Assembly: GCF_016863255.1 (NCBI RefSeq)
Contig: NZ_BOON01000044.1
Location: 18,159 to 82,158 of the forward strand
Length of the DNA stretch: 64,000 nt
DNA from: Planosporangium mesophilum
GTDB lineage: Bacteria; Actinomycetota; Actinomycetes; Mycobacteriales; Micromonosporaceae
Direction: 5' to 3'
This document shows positions 37,200 through 47,312 of this stretch, one piece after another (within the stretch, counting starts at the first letter, position 1; the number at the start of each line of letters is the position of its first letter). The translations under genes were made by a program, and so were the position numbers. The notes under the pieces are model-generated. The model was not told the origin of the DNA. It saw nothing but the letters and a program-made list of their open reading frames with translations, and did not search any database.

Positions 37200-37649
37200 A
37201 TGGGGCTCTACCAGCTCGACAACTTCCGCCACCCGGAGCAGCTCGCCGACATGCAGGCGCTGGAGCGGGACGGGATCTGCATCTTCTGCCCGGAGCACCT
37301 GACCATGGACCCCGTGCACCCGGTGCTGCACGAGACCGAGCACTGGGTCGTCACCACGAACAAGTACCCGTACGCGAACACCCGGCTGCACCTGCTGCTC
37401 GTGCCGAGAAAACACGTCGAGGACCTGCTCGACCTCGACCCGGCGGCCCGCGACGAGTACTGGACCGTCCTGAGATGGGTCAAGGACGCGTACGGGCTGA
37501 GCTTCTACTGCATCGGCTCGCGCAACGGCGACGGCCGCTACACCGGCAGCTCGATCGCGCACGTCCACGTGCACGTCGTCGTCGGTGACGTGGACGACCC
37601 CGAGCACCAGCCGGTGCGGTTCAAGATGAGCGGTCGGCCCCGGAACTGA
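37200..37649 (+). CDS. HIT-domain protein
   Basis: 149 residues of the histidine-triad superfamily. The triad reads HVHVHVVVG near residue 122, a nucleotide phosphoester hydrolase or transferase site. CIFCPEHL at residues 26-33 is the metal/loop segment often seen in HIT proteins. The substrate is unknown. It is seven bases downstream of folA in the same operon, and its end converges on the deaminase gene with no gap, so it probably acts with this pyrimidine cluster. Confidence 0.85.
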   Translation: MGLYQLDNFRHPEQLADMQALERDGICIFCPEHLTMDPVHPVLHETEHWVVTTNKYPYANTRLHLLLVPRKHVEDLLDLDPAARDEYWTVLRWVKDAYGLSFYCIGSRNGDGRYTGSSIAHVHVHVVVGDVDDPEHQPVRFKMSGRPRN

Positions 37650-38484
37650 CGTCGCTGACATCGACCCAGATCAGCTCCACCCCGGCGGCGCGCAGGATCG
37701 CGTCGCCGTCGAGCATGGCGTACGGGCCGGCGAAGTAGCAGCGGGCGAAGCCGGCCTCGGCGACCAGTCGGGCGCAGGCCGGGCAGGGGAAGGTCGACAC
37801 GTACAGGTCGGCGCCGGCGAGGCTCACCCCGTCGCGGGCCGCCCGGGCCACGATCGCCGCCTCGGCGTGCTGTGCGGTGGACAGATCGGGGCGCAGCCCC
37901 CGGTGGAACTCGTTGCGCGGGTCGCCGTCGAGATAGGGCGCGTACTCGGTCGGGTGGTGCCGGTTGTACGCGGTGTCGATGACCTTGCCGTCGCGGACGG
38001 CGACCGCGCCCACCTGACGCCACCAGTCGGAACTGTGCTGCGCCTCGACGACCGCCAGCCGGGCCAGCTCCCGGGACACCTCGTCGTTCGCGCTCGAGCC
38101 GTCGTAGTCGGCGGGCTTCGCGGCCTGGCTCCAGGCCCGGTCCCAGCGCAGGAACGTCCGCTCGAAGATCACCTCGCGACCGTGGTCCAGCGAATGCCCG
38201 GCGACCAGTTCCCGCATGATCTCTTCGTCGGGGACGACCAGGGTGTCGGCGGTGATCGAAGCCGGCAGGTCGGAAGGCTCGACGACGGTCGCGGTGATCC
38301 CGGCCGCAGCCAGGAACAAGGCGGCGCGCGAGGGTTCGAGCGCCCGGATGTCCTTGCGCAGCGCGCGGAACTCCTCGGCGAAGCCGCGACCCAGCAGCAG
38401 CACCCCGGCCGCGTCCCGGTGGCGGTCCAGGAACGCCTCGTACCCGGCGTGGATGACCGGCAGGTACAGCAGGACCTGTTTCAG
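37621..38484 (-). CDS. dCMP deaminase-like protein with extra N-terminal domain
   Basis: 287 residues. The C-terminal half is a cytidine/deoxycytidylate deaminase domain with the zinc sites HAEAAIV and PCPACARL. The N-terminal 110 residues ([36 protein letters not shown]) form an unassigned alpha/beta region. No ATG, GTG or TTG precedes this conserved start in frame. A CTG at 38482-38484 overlaps the upstream TGA (CTGA) and has GGGAG six bases before it, so CTG is proposed as the start. It overlaps the convergent HIT gene by 29 bases. Confidence 0.75.
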   Translation of the reverse strand: MKQVLLYLPVIHAGYEAFLDRHRDAAGVLLLGRGFAEEFRALRKDIRALEPSRAALFLAAAGITATVVEPSDLPASITADTLVVPDEEIMRELVAGHSLDHGREVIFERTFLRWDRAWSQAAKPADYDGSSANDEVSRELARLAVVEAQHSSDWWRQVGAVAVRDGKVIDTAYNRHHPTEYAPYLDGDPRNEFHRGLRPDLSTAQHAEAAIVARAARDGVSLAGADLYVSTFPCPACARLVAEAGFARCYFAGPYAMLDGDAILRAAGVELIWVDVSDVSSGADRSS

Positions 38485-39080
38485 GACGTGCTCCCGGTCT
38501 CGTCGATCACGTCCTGGATCAGCTCGGGCAGGCGCTCGGACAGCCGCTTGGACATCACCTCGGCCAGCCCCATCTGCAGCCGGCGCAGCCGGGCCGACGT
38601 GCTGACGGTCGCCATCCGCTCCAGGACCTCGACCCGCCCGCAGTACTTGGCCTCCAGTTCGGCGATCTGCTCGGCGGTGTAGGTCTCGGCGGTCGCGACC
38701 AGCACGTCCGGGCGTACCGCTTTGATCAGCGCCCATTTCGGCTCGTCGACGTGCTTGAGGGTGACCAGGCCCACGCCGCGCTGGTGGGTCACCATGCGCA
38801 GCCGCTCCAACTCCGGCACGGCCGGGCGGCCGGGTCCCTTGCGCAGGCGGAGCTTCTCGTCGCTGTCCAGCCCCACGATGAGGAAGTCCCCGAAGCCTCG
38901 GGCGGCCTCCAGGTACATCGAGTGGCCCTCGTGCAGGATGTCGAAGGAACCGCTGGTCAGGACCACTTTGAGCCCGAGGACGCGGAGCGCCTGGACGATC
39001 TCGGTGATCTGGTCGTAGCTCTTGACGTAGCGCATCTCGAAGTTCGAGGCGTCGGCGAACAGCCCACTGTTGTTCTGCAT
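38481..39080 (-). CDS. HxGH nucleotidyltransferase (cytidylyltransferase-like)
   Basis: 199 residues. The catalytic signature is [19 protein letters not shown], followed by [13 protein letters not shown]. The ISTSxxR-like second motif appears as [10 protein letters not shown], so the RfaE/GCT family is likely. These enzymes activate a small alcohol or phosphate with a nucleotide; the substrate is unknown. A C-terminal helical region of about 30 residues follows. The stop overlaps the CTG start of the deaminase. It is divergent from glyA across 108 bases. Confidence 0.8.
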   Translation of the reverse strand: MQNNSGLFADASNFEMRYVKSYDQITEIVQALRVLGLKVVLTSGSFDILHEGHSMYLEAARGFGDFLIVGLDSDEKLRLRKGPGRPAVPELERLRMVTHQRGVGLVTLKHVDEPKWALIKAVRPDVLVATAETYTAEQIAELEAKYCGRVEVLERMATVSTSARLRRLQMGLAEVMSKRLSERLPELIQDVIDETGSTS

Positions 39081-39188
39081 CGCTACCCACCCCTTCCAGA
39101 CCTCCGCGAGCATAAGGGGTGCCCAGGCCCGCTGGTACAGTCGGGCACTGTTTTGCCGGCCCAATTCTGCCTGTCTGGAGACCCGACG

Positions 39189-40691
39189 ATGACCCAGAGC
39201 GATGCGCTCCGCCGTTACCTCTCCAGTACCGAGCCGGCCGGGGTCGACGCCGGGGCCGCCGCCTTCTACGCCTCGCTGGACGTGGTGTCGCGGGTCTCGC
39301 CGGCCGTCGCCGCCTCGATCGCGCAGGAGCTTCGGGACCAGCGCTCCCACCTCAAGCTGATCGCGAGCGAGAACTTCAGCTCGCTGGCGGTGCAGCTGGC
39401 GCAGGGCAACCTGTTCACCGACAAGTACGCCGAGGGCTACGCCGGGCACCGCTTCTACGCCGGCTGCGACAACGTCGACGCCATCGAGAGCGAGGCCTCC
39501 GAGCTGGGGCGCGAGCTGTTCGGTGCCGACCACGTGTACGTGCAGCCGCACTCCGGCGCCGACGCCAACCTCGTCGCGTTCCTGGCGATCCTCGCTACCA
39601 CCGTGGAGTCGCCGGCGCTCGAACGGCTGGGAGAGAAGAACCCGGCCAAGATCGGCCACGCCGACTGGGAGGTGCTGCGGCGCGAGTTCCTCGGCCAGCG
39701 CCTGCTCGGCATGGACTACTACTCCGGCGGTCACCTCACCCACGGGTACCGGCACAACGTGTCGGCGCGGCTGTTCGAGGCGCACTCCTACACCGTCGAC
39801 CCCGAGACCAAGCTGCTCGACTTCGACCAGATCCGGGCGCGGGCCCTGGAGGTAAGGCCGCGGATCCTGCTCGCCGGCTACAGCGCGTACCCGCGGAAGA
39901 TCAATTTTGCCCGGATGCGGGAGTTGGCCGACGAGATCGGCGCGACGTTCATGGTCGACATGGCGCACTTCGCCGGCCTGGTCGCGGGCAAGGTCTTCAC
40001 CGGTGACCACGACCCGGTCAAGCACGCCCACGTGGTGACCACCACGACCCACAAGACGCTGCGCGGCCCGCGCGGCGGCATGATCCTGTCCACTCCGGAG
40101 TACGCGTCCGCGATCGACAAGGGCTGCCCGATGGTGCTCGGCGGCCCGCTGCCGCACGCCATGGCGGCCAAGGCAGTCGCGCTGCGCGAGGCCCTCGACC
40201 CGGGCTTCCGCGACTACGCGCACGCGGTCGTGGACAACGCCCAGGCCCTCGCCGACGCGCTCCAGTGGCGCGGCGCCCGGGTGCTCACCGGCGGTACCGA
40301 CAACCACATCGTGCTGGTCGACGTGGCCGAGAGCTACGGCCTGACCGGGCGCCAGGCGGAGTCGGCGCTGCGCTCCTGCGGCCTCACGCTCAACCGCAAC
40401 TCGCTGCCGTTCGACGCCAACGGCCCGTGGTACACCAGCGGCCTGCGGCTCGGTACCCCGGCCGTGACCACGCTGGGCATGGGTACGGACGAGGTCACCG
40501 AGATCGCCGACGTCATCACCTCGGTGCTGTCGCAGACCAAGCCGGCCGCCGACGACAAGGGCGGTACCAGCAAGGCGAAGTTCAACCTCTCGGAGTCGGT
40601 CGTGGACGGTGCCCGCAAGCGGGTCGCCGACCTGCTCGCGAAGCACCCGCTGTACCCGGAGATCGACCTCGACATCGTCGACCCGGCGTAG
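39189..40691 (+). CDS. glyA: serine hydroxymethyltransferase, long form
   Basis: 500 residues, longer than the usual 420. Family hallmarks are [25 protein letters not shown] and the PLP lysine in [18 protein letters not shown] converts serine and tetrahydrofolate to glycine and methylene-THF, which thymidylate synthase uses. The extra length lies in two insertions: an N-terminal leader and a region around [21 protein letters not shown]. The ATG at 39189 ends an about 100-base leader. The cluster thyA-folA-glyA completes the thymidylate cycle. Confidence 0.92.
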   Translation: MTQSDALRRYLSSTEPAGVDAGAAAFYASLDVVSRVSPAVAASIAQELRDQRSHLKLIASENFSSLAVQLAQGNLFTDKYAEGYAGHRFYAGCDNVDAIESEASELGRELFGADHVYVQPHSGADANLVAFLAILATTVESPALERLGEKNPAKIGHADWEVLRREFLGQRLLGMDYYSGGHLTHGYRHNVSARLFEAHSYTVDPETKLLDFDQIRARALEVRPRILLAGYSAYPRKINFARMRELADEIGATFMVDMAHFAGLVAGKVFTGDHDPVKHAHVVTTTTHKTLRGPRGGMILSTPEYASAIDKGCPMVLGGPLPHAMAAKAVALREALDPGFRDYAHAVVDNAQALADALQWRGARVLTGGTDNHIVLVDVAESYGLTGRQAESALRSCGLTLNRNSLPFDANGPWYTSGLRLGTPAVTTLGMGTDEVTEIADVITSVLSQTKPAADDKGGTSKAKFNLSESVVDGARKRVADLLAKHPLYPEIDLDIVDPA

Positions 40692-40736
40692 GGCCTTCGC
40701 TCGCCGTCGCCGGGCGGCGGCGCGAACCCGGCGCCG

Positions 40737-42308
40737 TCAGTCGCCGCCCTTGCCCTTGCCGCCCTTGTTCTTGAGGTGCTTGTCGCGGAGCCGCTGCAGG
40801 TCCTGACGGCTCACGACTCCGTTCCCGGCGCCGGATCCGCCGGTGCCGGCGGCCGGTGCCGGTGCCGGCGGGGCGGGCAGATTCACCGGTACCGCCGTGG
40901 CGCCGGTGACCACCGCGCGGCAGGGCGCGTCGTTGAGCCGGAAGTCCGTCGGGATCGGGTTCGACGCCTGGTAGCCGCCGGTCAGGCTGGTCGCCGCCGT
41001 CGCGCCCGGGGCCAGCGGCCCGGTGCCGCGCGCGGTGACCGTCTGGGCGGACTGCGACCAGTCGGCCCCGGTACCGCCGGTCAGTCGCTGGTCGGCCGGG
41101 AAGTCGAAGCGCAGCGCCCAGTTGTCCACCGCGTTCGCGCCGCTGTTGACCACGCTGAGGTCGACGGCGAACGCGCCGCCTTCGTCCTTGCGGGTCTGGT
41201 ACCGCACCTCGCACGAGACCGACGGCGCGGCGACGGTCTGCTGTCGCAGGGACGCGGCCTGCGCCGTCGACTGGGGATTGTCGGTGAAGGCCGACCAGGT
41301 CGCCAGCCCGGCGGCGGTGACCGCCACGGCAGCGCCCGCCGCCAGGGCCGCCACCCGGGAACGGGGTCGACGGGGGCCGCGGGCCGTGGGCAGCTCGGCG
41401 ACCGCCCTGACCGGGACGACCTCGGTCGCGCCGTCCGCCGAGGGGGTGGAGTCCCAGCTCAGCTCGTCGTCGGCGGGAAGCGGTACCCGGATCCCGATGG
41501 CGGCGGCGAGCGTACGCGCGGCCACTTCCGCGGTGGGGCGGTCCTCCGGGTTCTTGGCGAGGCTGTGCGCGCACAGCGTGGCGACCTCGGCGGGGAGCCC
41601 GGCGACCGGCGGCAGTGGCTGCGGCTCGGTGTAGCAGTGCGCCTCGATCATCTGGGTGGCCGTCTCCGCCCGCCACGGCAACCGGCCGGTGAGCATGCGG
41701 AACAGCAGCAGGCCGAGGGCGTACACGTCGCTGGCCGGGGTCACCGCCTTGCCGTTCAGCCGCTCGGGTGCAAGGTAGGCGGGGGTACCGAGGACGGTCG
41801 GCGCGTTGTCGGCGCCTGAGCCCGCCAGCGCCGCGATCCCGAAGTCGACGACCTTCACGCCGGCCGATGTGAGCATGACGTTCGCCGGCTTGATGTCACG
41901 GTGCACCAGGCCCCGCGCGTGTGCCGCGGACAGGGCCGCGGCGACCTCGGCCGCCACCCGTACCGCGACCCGCCACGGCAGGGGACCCCGGGACAGTCTG
42001 GCGTCCAGGGTGGCGCCCTCGACGAGCTCCATCACGACGTACGGGATCCGGGTGCCGTCCGGGTCGGCCATCTCGCCGTAGTCGTAGACGTTGGTCACGT
42101 GCGGGTGGGACAGCCGACCCGCGGACTGCGCCTCGTAGCGGATGAGATCCCGCGAGGCCTCGTCGGTGGCGTAGGTGCCGCTGAGCATCTTGACGGCCAC
42201 GTGGCGCCCGAGCACCTCGTCGTAGGCTCGCCACACCACCGACATGCCACCCGCTCCCAGGCGGTCGACCAGGCGGTACCGGTTGGTGAGTAGGCGCACG
42301 TCGTCCAT
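40737..42308 (-). CDS. Ser/Thr protein kinase with extracellular CBM2 domain
   Basis: 523 residues. Kinase domain about 10-270: LGAGGMSVV, the Lys in HVAVKM, HRDIKPANVM, DFG and GTPAYLAPE. Juxtamembrane Arg/Pro-rich region, then one membrane helix (AALAAGAAVAVTAAGLATW, about 345-365). The outside part (about 385-480, CEVRYQTRKDEGGAFAVDL, then ADWSQSAQTVTARG) is a type 2 carbohydrate-binding module, ending in a Lys/Gly-rich tail. It is predicted to sense polysaccharide and phosphorylate cytosolic targets. ATG at 42306-42308. Confidence 0.85.
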   Translation of the reverse strand: MDDVRLLTNRYRLVDRLGAGGMSVVWRAYDEVLGRHVAVKMLSGTYATDEASRDLIRYEAQSAGRLSHPHVTNVYDYGEMADPDGTRIPYVVMELVEGATLDARLSRGPLPWRVAVRVAAEVAAALSAAHARGLVHRDIKPANVMLTSAGVKVVDFGIAALAGSGADNAPTVLGTPAYLAPERLNGKAVTPASDVYALGLLLFRMLTGRLPWRAETATQMIEAHCYTEPQPLPPVAGLPAEVATLCAHSLAKNPEDRPTAEVAARTLAAAIGIRVPLPADDELSWDSTPSADGATEVVPVRAVAELPTARGPRRPRSRVAALAAGAAVAVTAAGLATWSAFTDNPQSTAQAASLRQQTVAAPSVSCEVRYQTRKDEGGAFAVDLSVVNSGANAVDNWALRFDFPADQRLTGGTGADWSQSAQTVTARGTGPLAPGATAATSLTGGYQASNPIPTDFRLNDAPCRAVVTGATAVPVNLPAPPAPAPAAGTGGSGAGNGVVSRQDLQRLRDKHLKNKGGKGKGGD

Positions 42309-42422
42309 GGTCTCAAGATGCCCGTATCCATGAGGGCGTACACATGAATTGGCCGAACCGTGACGCGGAAAACCCCCGTTCGAGCACCGGTCTCCCAACA
42401 GGCGGGACGGGTGCGCGGAGAA

Positions 42423-42428
42423 TAGGCT
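42423..42428 (+). promoter_or_regulatory. TAGGCT -10 box before the STAS gene
   Basis: TAGGCT lies 38 bases before the GTG at 42467, with GGGAG between. It is divergent from the kinase gene, so this region carries both promoters. Confidence 0.45.
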
Positions 42429-42466
42429 GGGGTGTCTCGGCGAGCGGGTACGGGAGTGAGCGCGCA

Positions 42467-42817
42467 GTGAAACGGCAACGACGTTCGGAAGAAGGTCTGC
42501 AGATAACTGTGGCCCCGACCGGGGCGGGCAGCGCCCGCCTGACCGTCGTCGGGGAGGTCGACTGCGTGACCGCGCCGCTGCTGAAGTCCCGACTGTGGTG
42601 GGTCCTCGCCGAGTTCGACCCTCGTGAGCTGGTGGTCGACCTGGCCGGGGTGTCGTTCCTGGACAGCACCGGCCGGGGTGCGCTGCTGCACGGATGGCGC
42701 CAGGCGCAGCGGATCAACTGTCAACTCACCGTCGCGGATCCGCAGCCGCGGGTACTCGCGATGCTGCGGATCGCGGGCGTCGCCGCCCACCTCGGCCTGG
42801 ACGCCGCCCACTCCTAG
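42467..42817 (+). CDS. STAS-domain anti-anti-sigma-like protein
   Basis: 116 residues. LTVVGEVDCVTAPLL, LVVDLAGVSFLDSTGRGALLHG and the last helix match the SpoIIAA/STAS fold; the Ser in FLDSTG is the phosphorylatable position. Such proteins release a sigma factor from its anti-sigma kinase when unphosphorylated. The divergent CBM2 kinase is a candidate regulator by position, although STAS partners are usually GHKL kinases. GTG start at 42467. The stop sits in a hairpin that ends exactly at the next gene. Confidence 0.85.
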   Translation: MKRQRRSEEGLQITVAPTGAGSARLTVVGEVDCVTAPLLKSRLWWVLAEFDPRELVVDLAGVSFLDSTGRGALLHGWRQAQRINCQLTVADPQPRVLAMLRIAGVAAHLGLDAAHS

Positions 42818-42888
42818 ATCGTGGCCACCTGACGGTGCCATGGCCCCGCCAGGGGTCCGGGCCCGCCAGGTGTCCACGATCGTAGGAG
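42811..42888. terminator. 24-pair hairpin between STAS and chitinase genes
   Basis: The arm from 42811 (CTCCTAGATCGTGG) pairs with the arm ending 42888 (CCACGATCGTAGGAG), with one bulge and two mismatches. The STAS stop TAG (42816-42818) is in the left arm, and the right arm ends one base before the chitinase stop on the other strand. It forms a bidirectional terminator. Confidence 0.8.
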
Positions 42889-44490
<1,602 letters not shown>

Positions 44491-44546
44491 CGCCTCTCCC
44501 GAGGTGTGGGCGCGGAATTTGATGGGTCGACGTCGATTGAAGGGAA

Positions 44547-44575
44547 ACAATAAACAAACTTAATTGATACGACAA
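44547..44575 (-). promoter_or_regulatory. sigma-70-type promoter of the chitinase gene
   Basis: On the minus strand TTGTCG (44570-44575) and TATTGT (44547-44552) are separated by 17 bases, within an AT-rich island. The start of transcription would be near 44540, giving a 50-base leader. No DasR-like repeat is visible. Confidence 0.6.
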
Positions 44576-44658
44576 GCCCTTCGGCGGGTACAGGGACCGG
44601 GTATCGAGGGTGTCCGTGACGGCCCGCTTCTCCGCAGCGCGGAGGACGTCATAGTCGA

Positions 44659-44664
44659 TAGGCT
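44659..44664 (+). promoter_or_regulatory. TAGGCT -10 box before 44702
   Basis: TAGGCT lies 43 bases before the GTG at 44702, followed by GGGGAGG at 44687-44693. This supports 44702 as the true start instead of upstream in-frame codons. Confidence 0.5.
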
Positions 44665-44701
44665 GACGCCTTACTTACGTGTACGTGGGGAGGTGCCGGA
44701 C

Positions 44702-45622
44702 GTGACCGACGGCGGGGTGGCGCAAACCTCCGCTTACCTGCGGATGCTGCTGCTTCGCCCGGGTGAGTACCGGAGCAGGTGGGAGCGGTACGCGTCGCAG
44801 CCACGGGCCGGTGAGATCGACGTCGGGGCCGTGTCCCGGGTGCTCGCCGAGAACGCGATCACCGCGGCCGGCGGCGGTGCCACCGCGCATGGCGAGCTTG
44901 TCGGCACCGTGCGGAAGGCGCTGGACGGCAGTGCGGTCGACCCGTCGACGCTGCGGTTGTTCGCGGACGCCTTCGCCCTCGACGGACGGGACGCGGCCCG
45001 GCTGCACGAACTGCTGCGCGGCTCGGACTCGGTACGGGTCATCACCGGCGAGGCGCAGTCGCTGTCCAAGGAGTACCTGGACAGCGGGGCGCCCCGGCAC
45101 CAGACCCTGGCCCTGCACGAGCTGCACATCCTGGGGCCGGACGGGACCCCCGCCGAGCATCAGACCATCCAGGTCATCCAGGCGGGCGCGGACGGGATGA
45201 ACCGGTACCCGTACCGGTTCGACACCGACGAACTGGCCGTCGAGGTGATCCGGGGTGGACGGATCGGCGATCGTATCTACCGGGTCAACGAGTCCCTCTA
45301 CGCCGTTGACATCCTGTTGAGCCGGGCCCTCGAGGCCGGGGAGACGACGCTCACGCAGGTACGCACGACCTTCTTCTACAAGACGCCGCCCGCTCCGGAG
45401 TTCCGCCGGGGCGTGTTGCGCCGAACCGAGGAAGTGACCCTGTGGGTCAAGTTCCACTCCCGGCGGGTGCCGTCGCGGGTGTGGCTGGCCCGGTGGGACG
45501 GGATCGACCACGCGCGCATCGTCGACGAGCGGCCCGTCGAGCTCGACGACGACCTGGCCGTGCACTGCCGGTTCGGCCCCATCGAGCAGGCGGTCGTGGG
45601 CTTCTACTGGGAATGGGACTGA
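44702..45622 (+). CDS. conserved actinobacterial protein of unknown function
   Basis: 306 residues, soluble, no signal peptide. The N-terminal 100 residues are helical and resemble an XRE-like regulator lead domain, with a possible HTH at DPSTLRLFADAFALDGRDAARLHELL. The remaining 200 residues form a beta-rich region (LHELHILGPDGTPAEHQTIQVIQAG, then YRFDTDELAVEVIRGG, VTLWVKFHSRRVPSRVWLARWDG). A regulator or sensor is suggested, not shown. Start GTG at 44702 fits GGGGAGG and a -10 box. It is divergent from the chitinase. Confidence 0.65.
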   Translation: MTDGGVAQTSAYLRMLLLRPGEYRSRWERYASQPRAGEIDVGAVSRVLAENAITAAGGGATAHGELVGTVRKALDGSAVDPSTLRLFADAFALDGRDAARLHELLRGSDSVRVITGEAQSLSKEYLDSGAPRHQTLALHELHILGPDGTPAEHQTIQVIQAGADGMNRYPYRFDTDELAVEVIRGGRIGDRIYRVNESLYAVDILLSRALEAGETTLTQVRTTFFYKTPPAPEFRRGVLRRTEEVTLWVKFHSRRVPSRVWLARWDGIDHARIVDERPVELDDDLAVHCRFGPIEQAVVGFYWEWD

Positions 45623-45761
45623 TTCGTGAACCGGTTGCCGCGGCGTCGCCATCTGGTGCGTCCGGTTCTCGGCCCCGTTCGGCGCCGCCGGACTCGCGCC
45701 GTGGGAATACGCCCCGCCCTCCCGCCGACTAGTCTTGGCTGCCGGTGCGGGAGGAGTGCTC

Positions 45762-46763
45762 ATGAAGGTTCTGATCGCGGGCGGGGCGGGCTTCATCGGC
45801 AGTACCGTCGCCTCCGCCTGCCTGGACGCCGGCCTGACGCCGGTGATCCTCGACAACCTGATCACCGGCCGCGCCGAGTTCGCACGGGACCGGATCTTCT
45901 ACCACGGTGACATCGCCGACGGTCCCCTGATCGACAAGATCTTCGCCGAGCACCCGGACATCGAGGCCGCGGTCCACGCCGCCGCGCTGATCGTCGTCCC
46001 CGAGTCGGTCGAGCAGCCGCTGCGGTACTACCGCGAGAACGTGGCCAAGTCGATCGACTTCGTCGAGCACCTGGTCCGCAACGGCTGCGGCAAGCTGCTG
46101 TTCAGCTCCTCGGCCTCGATCTACCGGCCCGGCGAGGACTTCTCGGTCGACGAGAGCTCCCCGCTGGCGCCGCTCAGCCCGTACGCGCGTACCAAGGCCC
46201 TCACCGAGGCCATCCTGTCCGATACCGCGCGGGCGTACGACCTGCGGGTGGTCTCGCTGCGCTACTTCAACCCCGTCGGCGCCGACCCGGCCATGCGTAC
46301 CGGGCTGCAGGTCCGCCAGCCCACCCACGTGCTCGGCAAGATGATTCTGGCCGCCGAGAACGACGAGACGTTCACCGTGACGGGTACCGACTGGCCGACC
46401 CGCGACGGCTCGGGCATCCGCGACTACATCCACGTCTGGGACCTCGCCCTGGCGCACGTACAGGCGCTGCGCCGCTTCGAGCGGGTCCTCCCGGCCGACG
46501 GCGACGAGCGCTACGCCGTCGTCAACGTGGGCACGGGTACCGGCATCACGGTGCGCGAACTGCTCGACGCGTTCGAGGAGGTGCTGGGCAGGCCGATCCG
46601 GACGGTGGAGGCCGGGCGGCGTCCGGGCGACTCGCCGGGCTGCTACGCCCGTACCGAGCGGGCCGCCGAGCTGCTGGACTGGCGCCCGACCCTGTCGGTG
46701 GTCGACGGCATCAGGCACTCGCTGCGCTGGTCCCAGCTGCGCGACTCGGTGCTGGACGACTGA
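45762..46763 (+). CDS. galE: UDP-glucose 4-epimerase-like SDR
   Basis: 333 residues of the extended SDR family. The NAD motif GGAGFIGSTVASACL is at the start, the serine in FSSSASIY and the active-site YARTK follow, and RDYIHVWDLALAH is the GalE signature. It interconverts UDP-glucose and UDP-galactose or related sugars. The ATG at 45762 has GGAGGAG upstream. The sequence SASIYRPGEDF lacks the canonical SAVYG, so substrate range is uncertain. It converges with a MarR gene. Confidence 0.88.
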   Translation: MKVLIAGGAGFIGSTVASACLDAGLTPVILDNLITGRAEFARDRIFYHGDIADGPLIDKIFAEHPDIEAAVHAAALIVVPESVEQPLRYYRENVAKSIDFVEHLVRNGCGKLLFSSSASIYRPGEDFSVDESSPLAPLSPYARTKALTEAILSDTARAYDLRVVSLRYFNPVGADPAMRTGLQVRQPTHVLGKMILAAENDETFTVTGTDWPTRDGSGIRDYIHVWDLALAHVQALRRFERVLPADGDERYAVVNVGTGTGITVRELLDAFEEVLGRPIRTVEAGRRPGDSPGCYARTERAAELLDWRPTLSVVDGIRHSLRWSQLRDSVLDD

Positions 46764-46807
46764 GCCGGGGCTCCGGGCGGCCGGTCATGACGGCCGGCCG
46801 GTTCGGG

Positions 46808-47239
46808 TCAGGCCGGCCGGTCAGCCTTCGCCAGGTTGTCGGCCATCCGGCGCAGCGTGTCCACGACCGCGCCGTACTCCTCGGTCGTGATCCCGGCGGT
46901 GAGCGCCCGCGGTATGCGCTCCACCCTGGCGCCGATCTCCTCGCGCGCCGTTTCGCCCTGCAGCGTGAGCGTGAGCCGGCCGTCCTGGCCGTGCGCCGCC
47001 CAACCGCGGCGCACCAGCGCGAGGACGACCTCGTCGGGGCCGGGGTCCCCCTCGCCCCAGAAGGGCCACATCGACTCGGCGATCTCCGTCGGGTGGGCGG
47101 GGTGCGCGCGCAGGAGGTCCATGAGCTGCCAGTGCCGCCGGGACAGGCCGCCGGAGGCGAGTGCCTCGTCGAAGCTGTTCTCGATCAGCCGGTCAAGGGA
47201 CCTGAGCCAGTACCCGAGGGGCTTTTCCTCCGGCTTCAT
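46808..47239 (-). CDS. MarR-like winged-helix regulator
   Basis: 143 residues. The winged helix is in LSRRHWQLMDLLRAHPAHPTEIAES and the wing in AAHGQDGRLTLTLQGE. The family similarity is weaker than for the MarR at 8565, since the recognition helix is replaced by a loop (MWPFWGEGDPGPDEVV). It lies 73 bases downstream of an MFS transporter on the same strand, so it may regulate that transporter. Start ATG 47237-47239. Confidence 0.78.
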   Translation of the reverse strand: MKPEEKPLGYWLRSLDRLIENSFDEALASGGLSRRHWQLMDLLRAHPAHPTEIAESMWPFWGEGDPGPDEVVLALVRRGWAAHGQDGRLTLTLQGETAREEIGARVERIPRALTAGITTEEYGAVVDTLRRMADNLAKADRPA

Positions 47240-47312
47240 GGCGCGTGAACACCTCCAGCAGGCGGTGTGAACACCTCCCGCACCAGAAATTATCTGCGAC
47301 TCGCCGCTTGGC

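Noticed and set aside
39081..39188. Possible riboswitch in the leader of glyA
   Set aside because: The 108-base leader shows no recognisable riboswitch consensus or convincing terminator/antiterminator pair; it also contains the promoter of the divergent gene.
46764..46807. GGCCGGTCATGACGGCCGG as a strong terminator
   Set aside because: Pairing requires a bulge beside the GTCATGAC centre, and the region is very GC-rich, so it is not distinguishable from chance.
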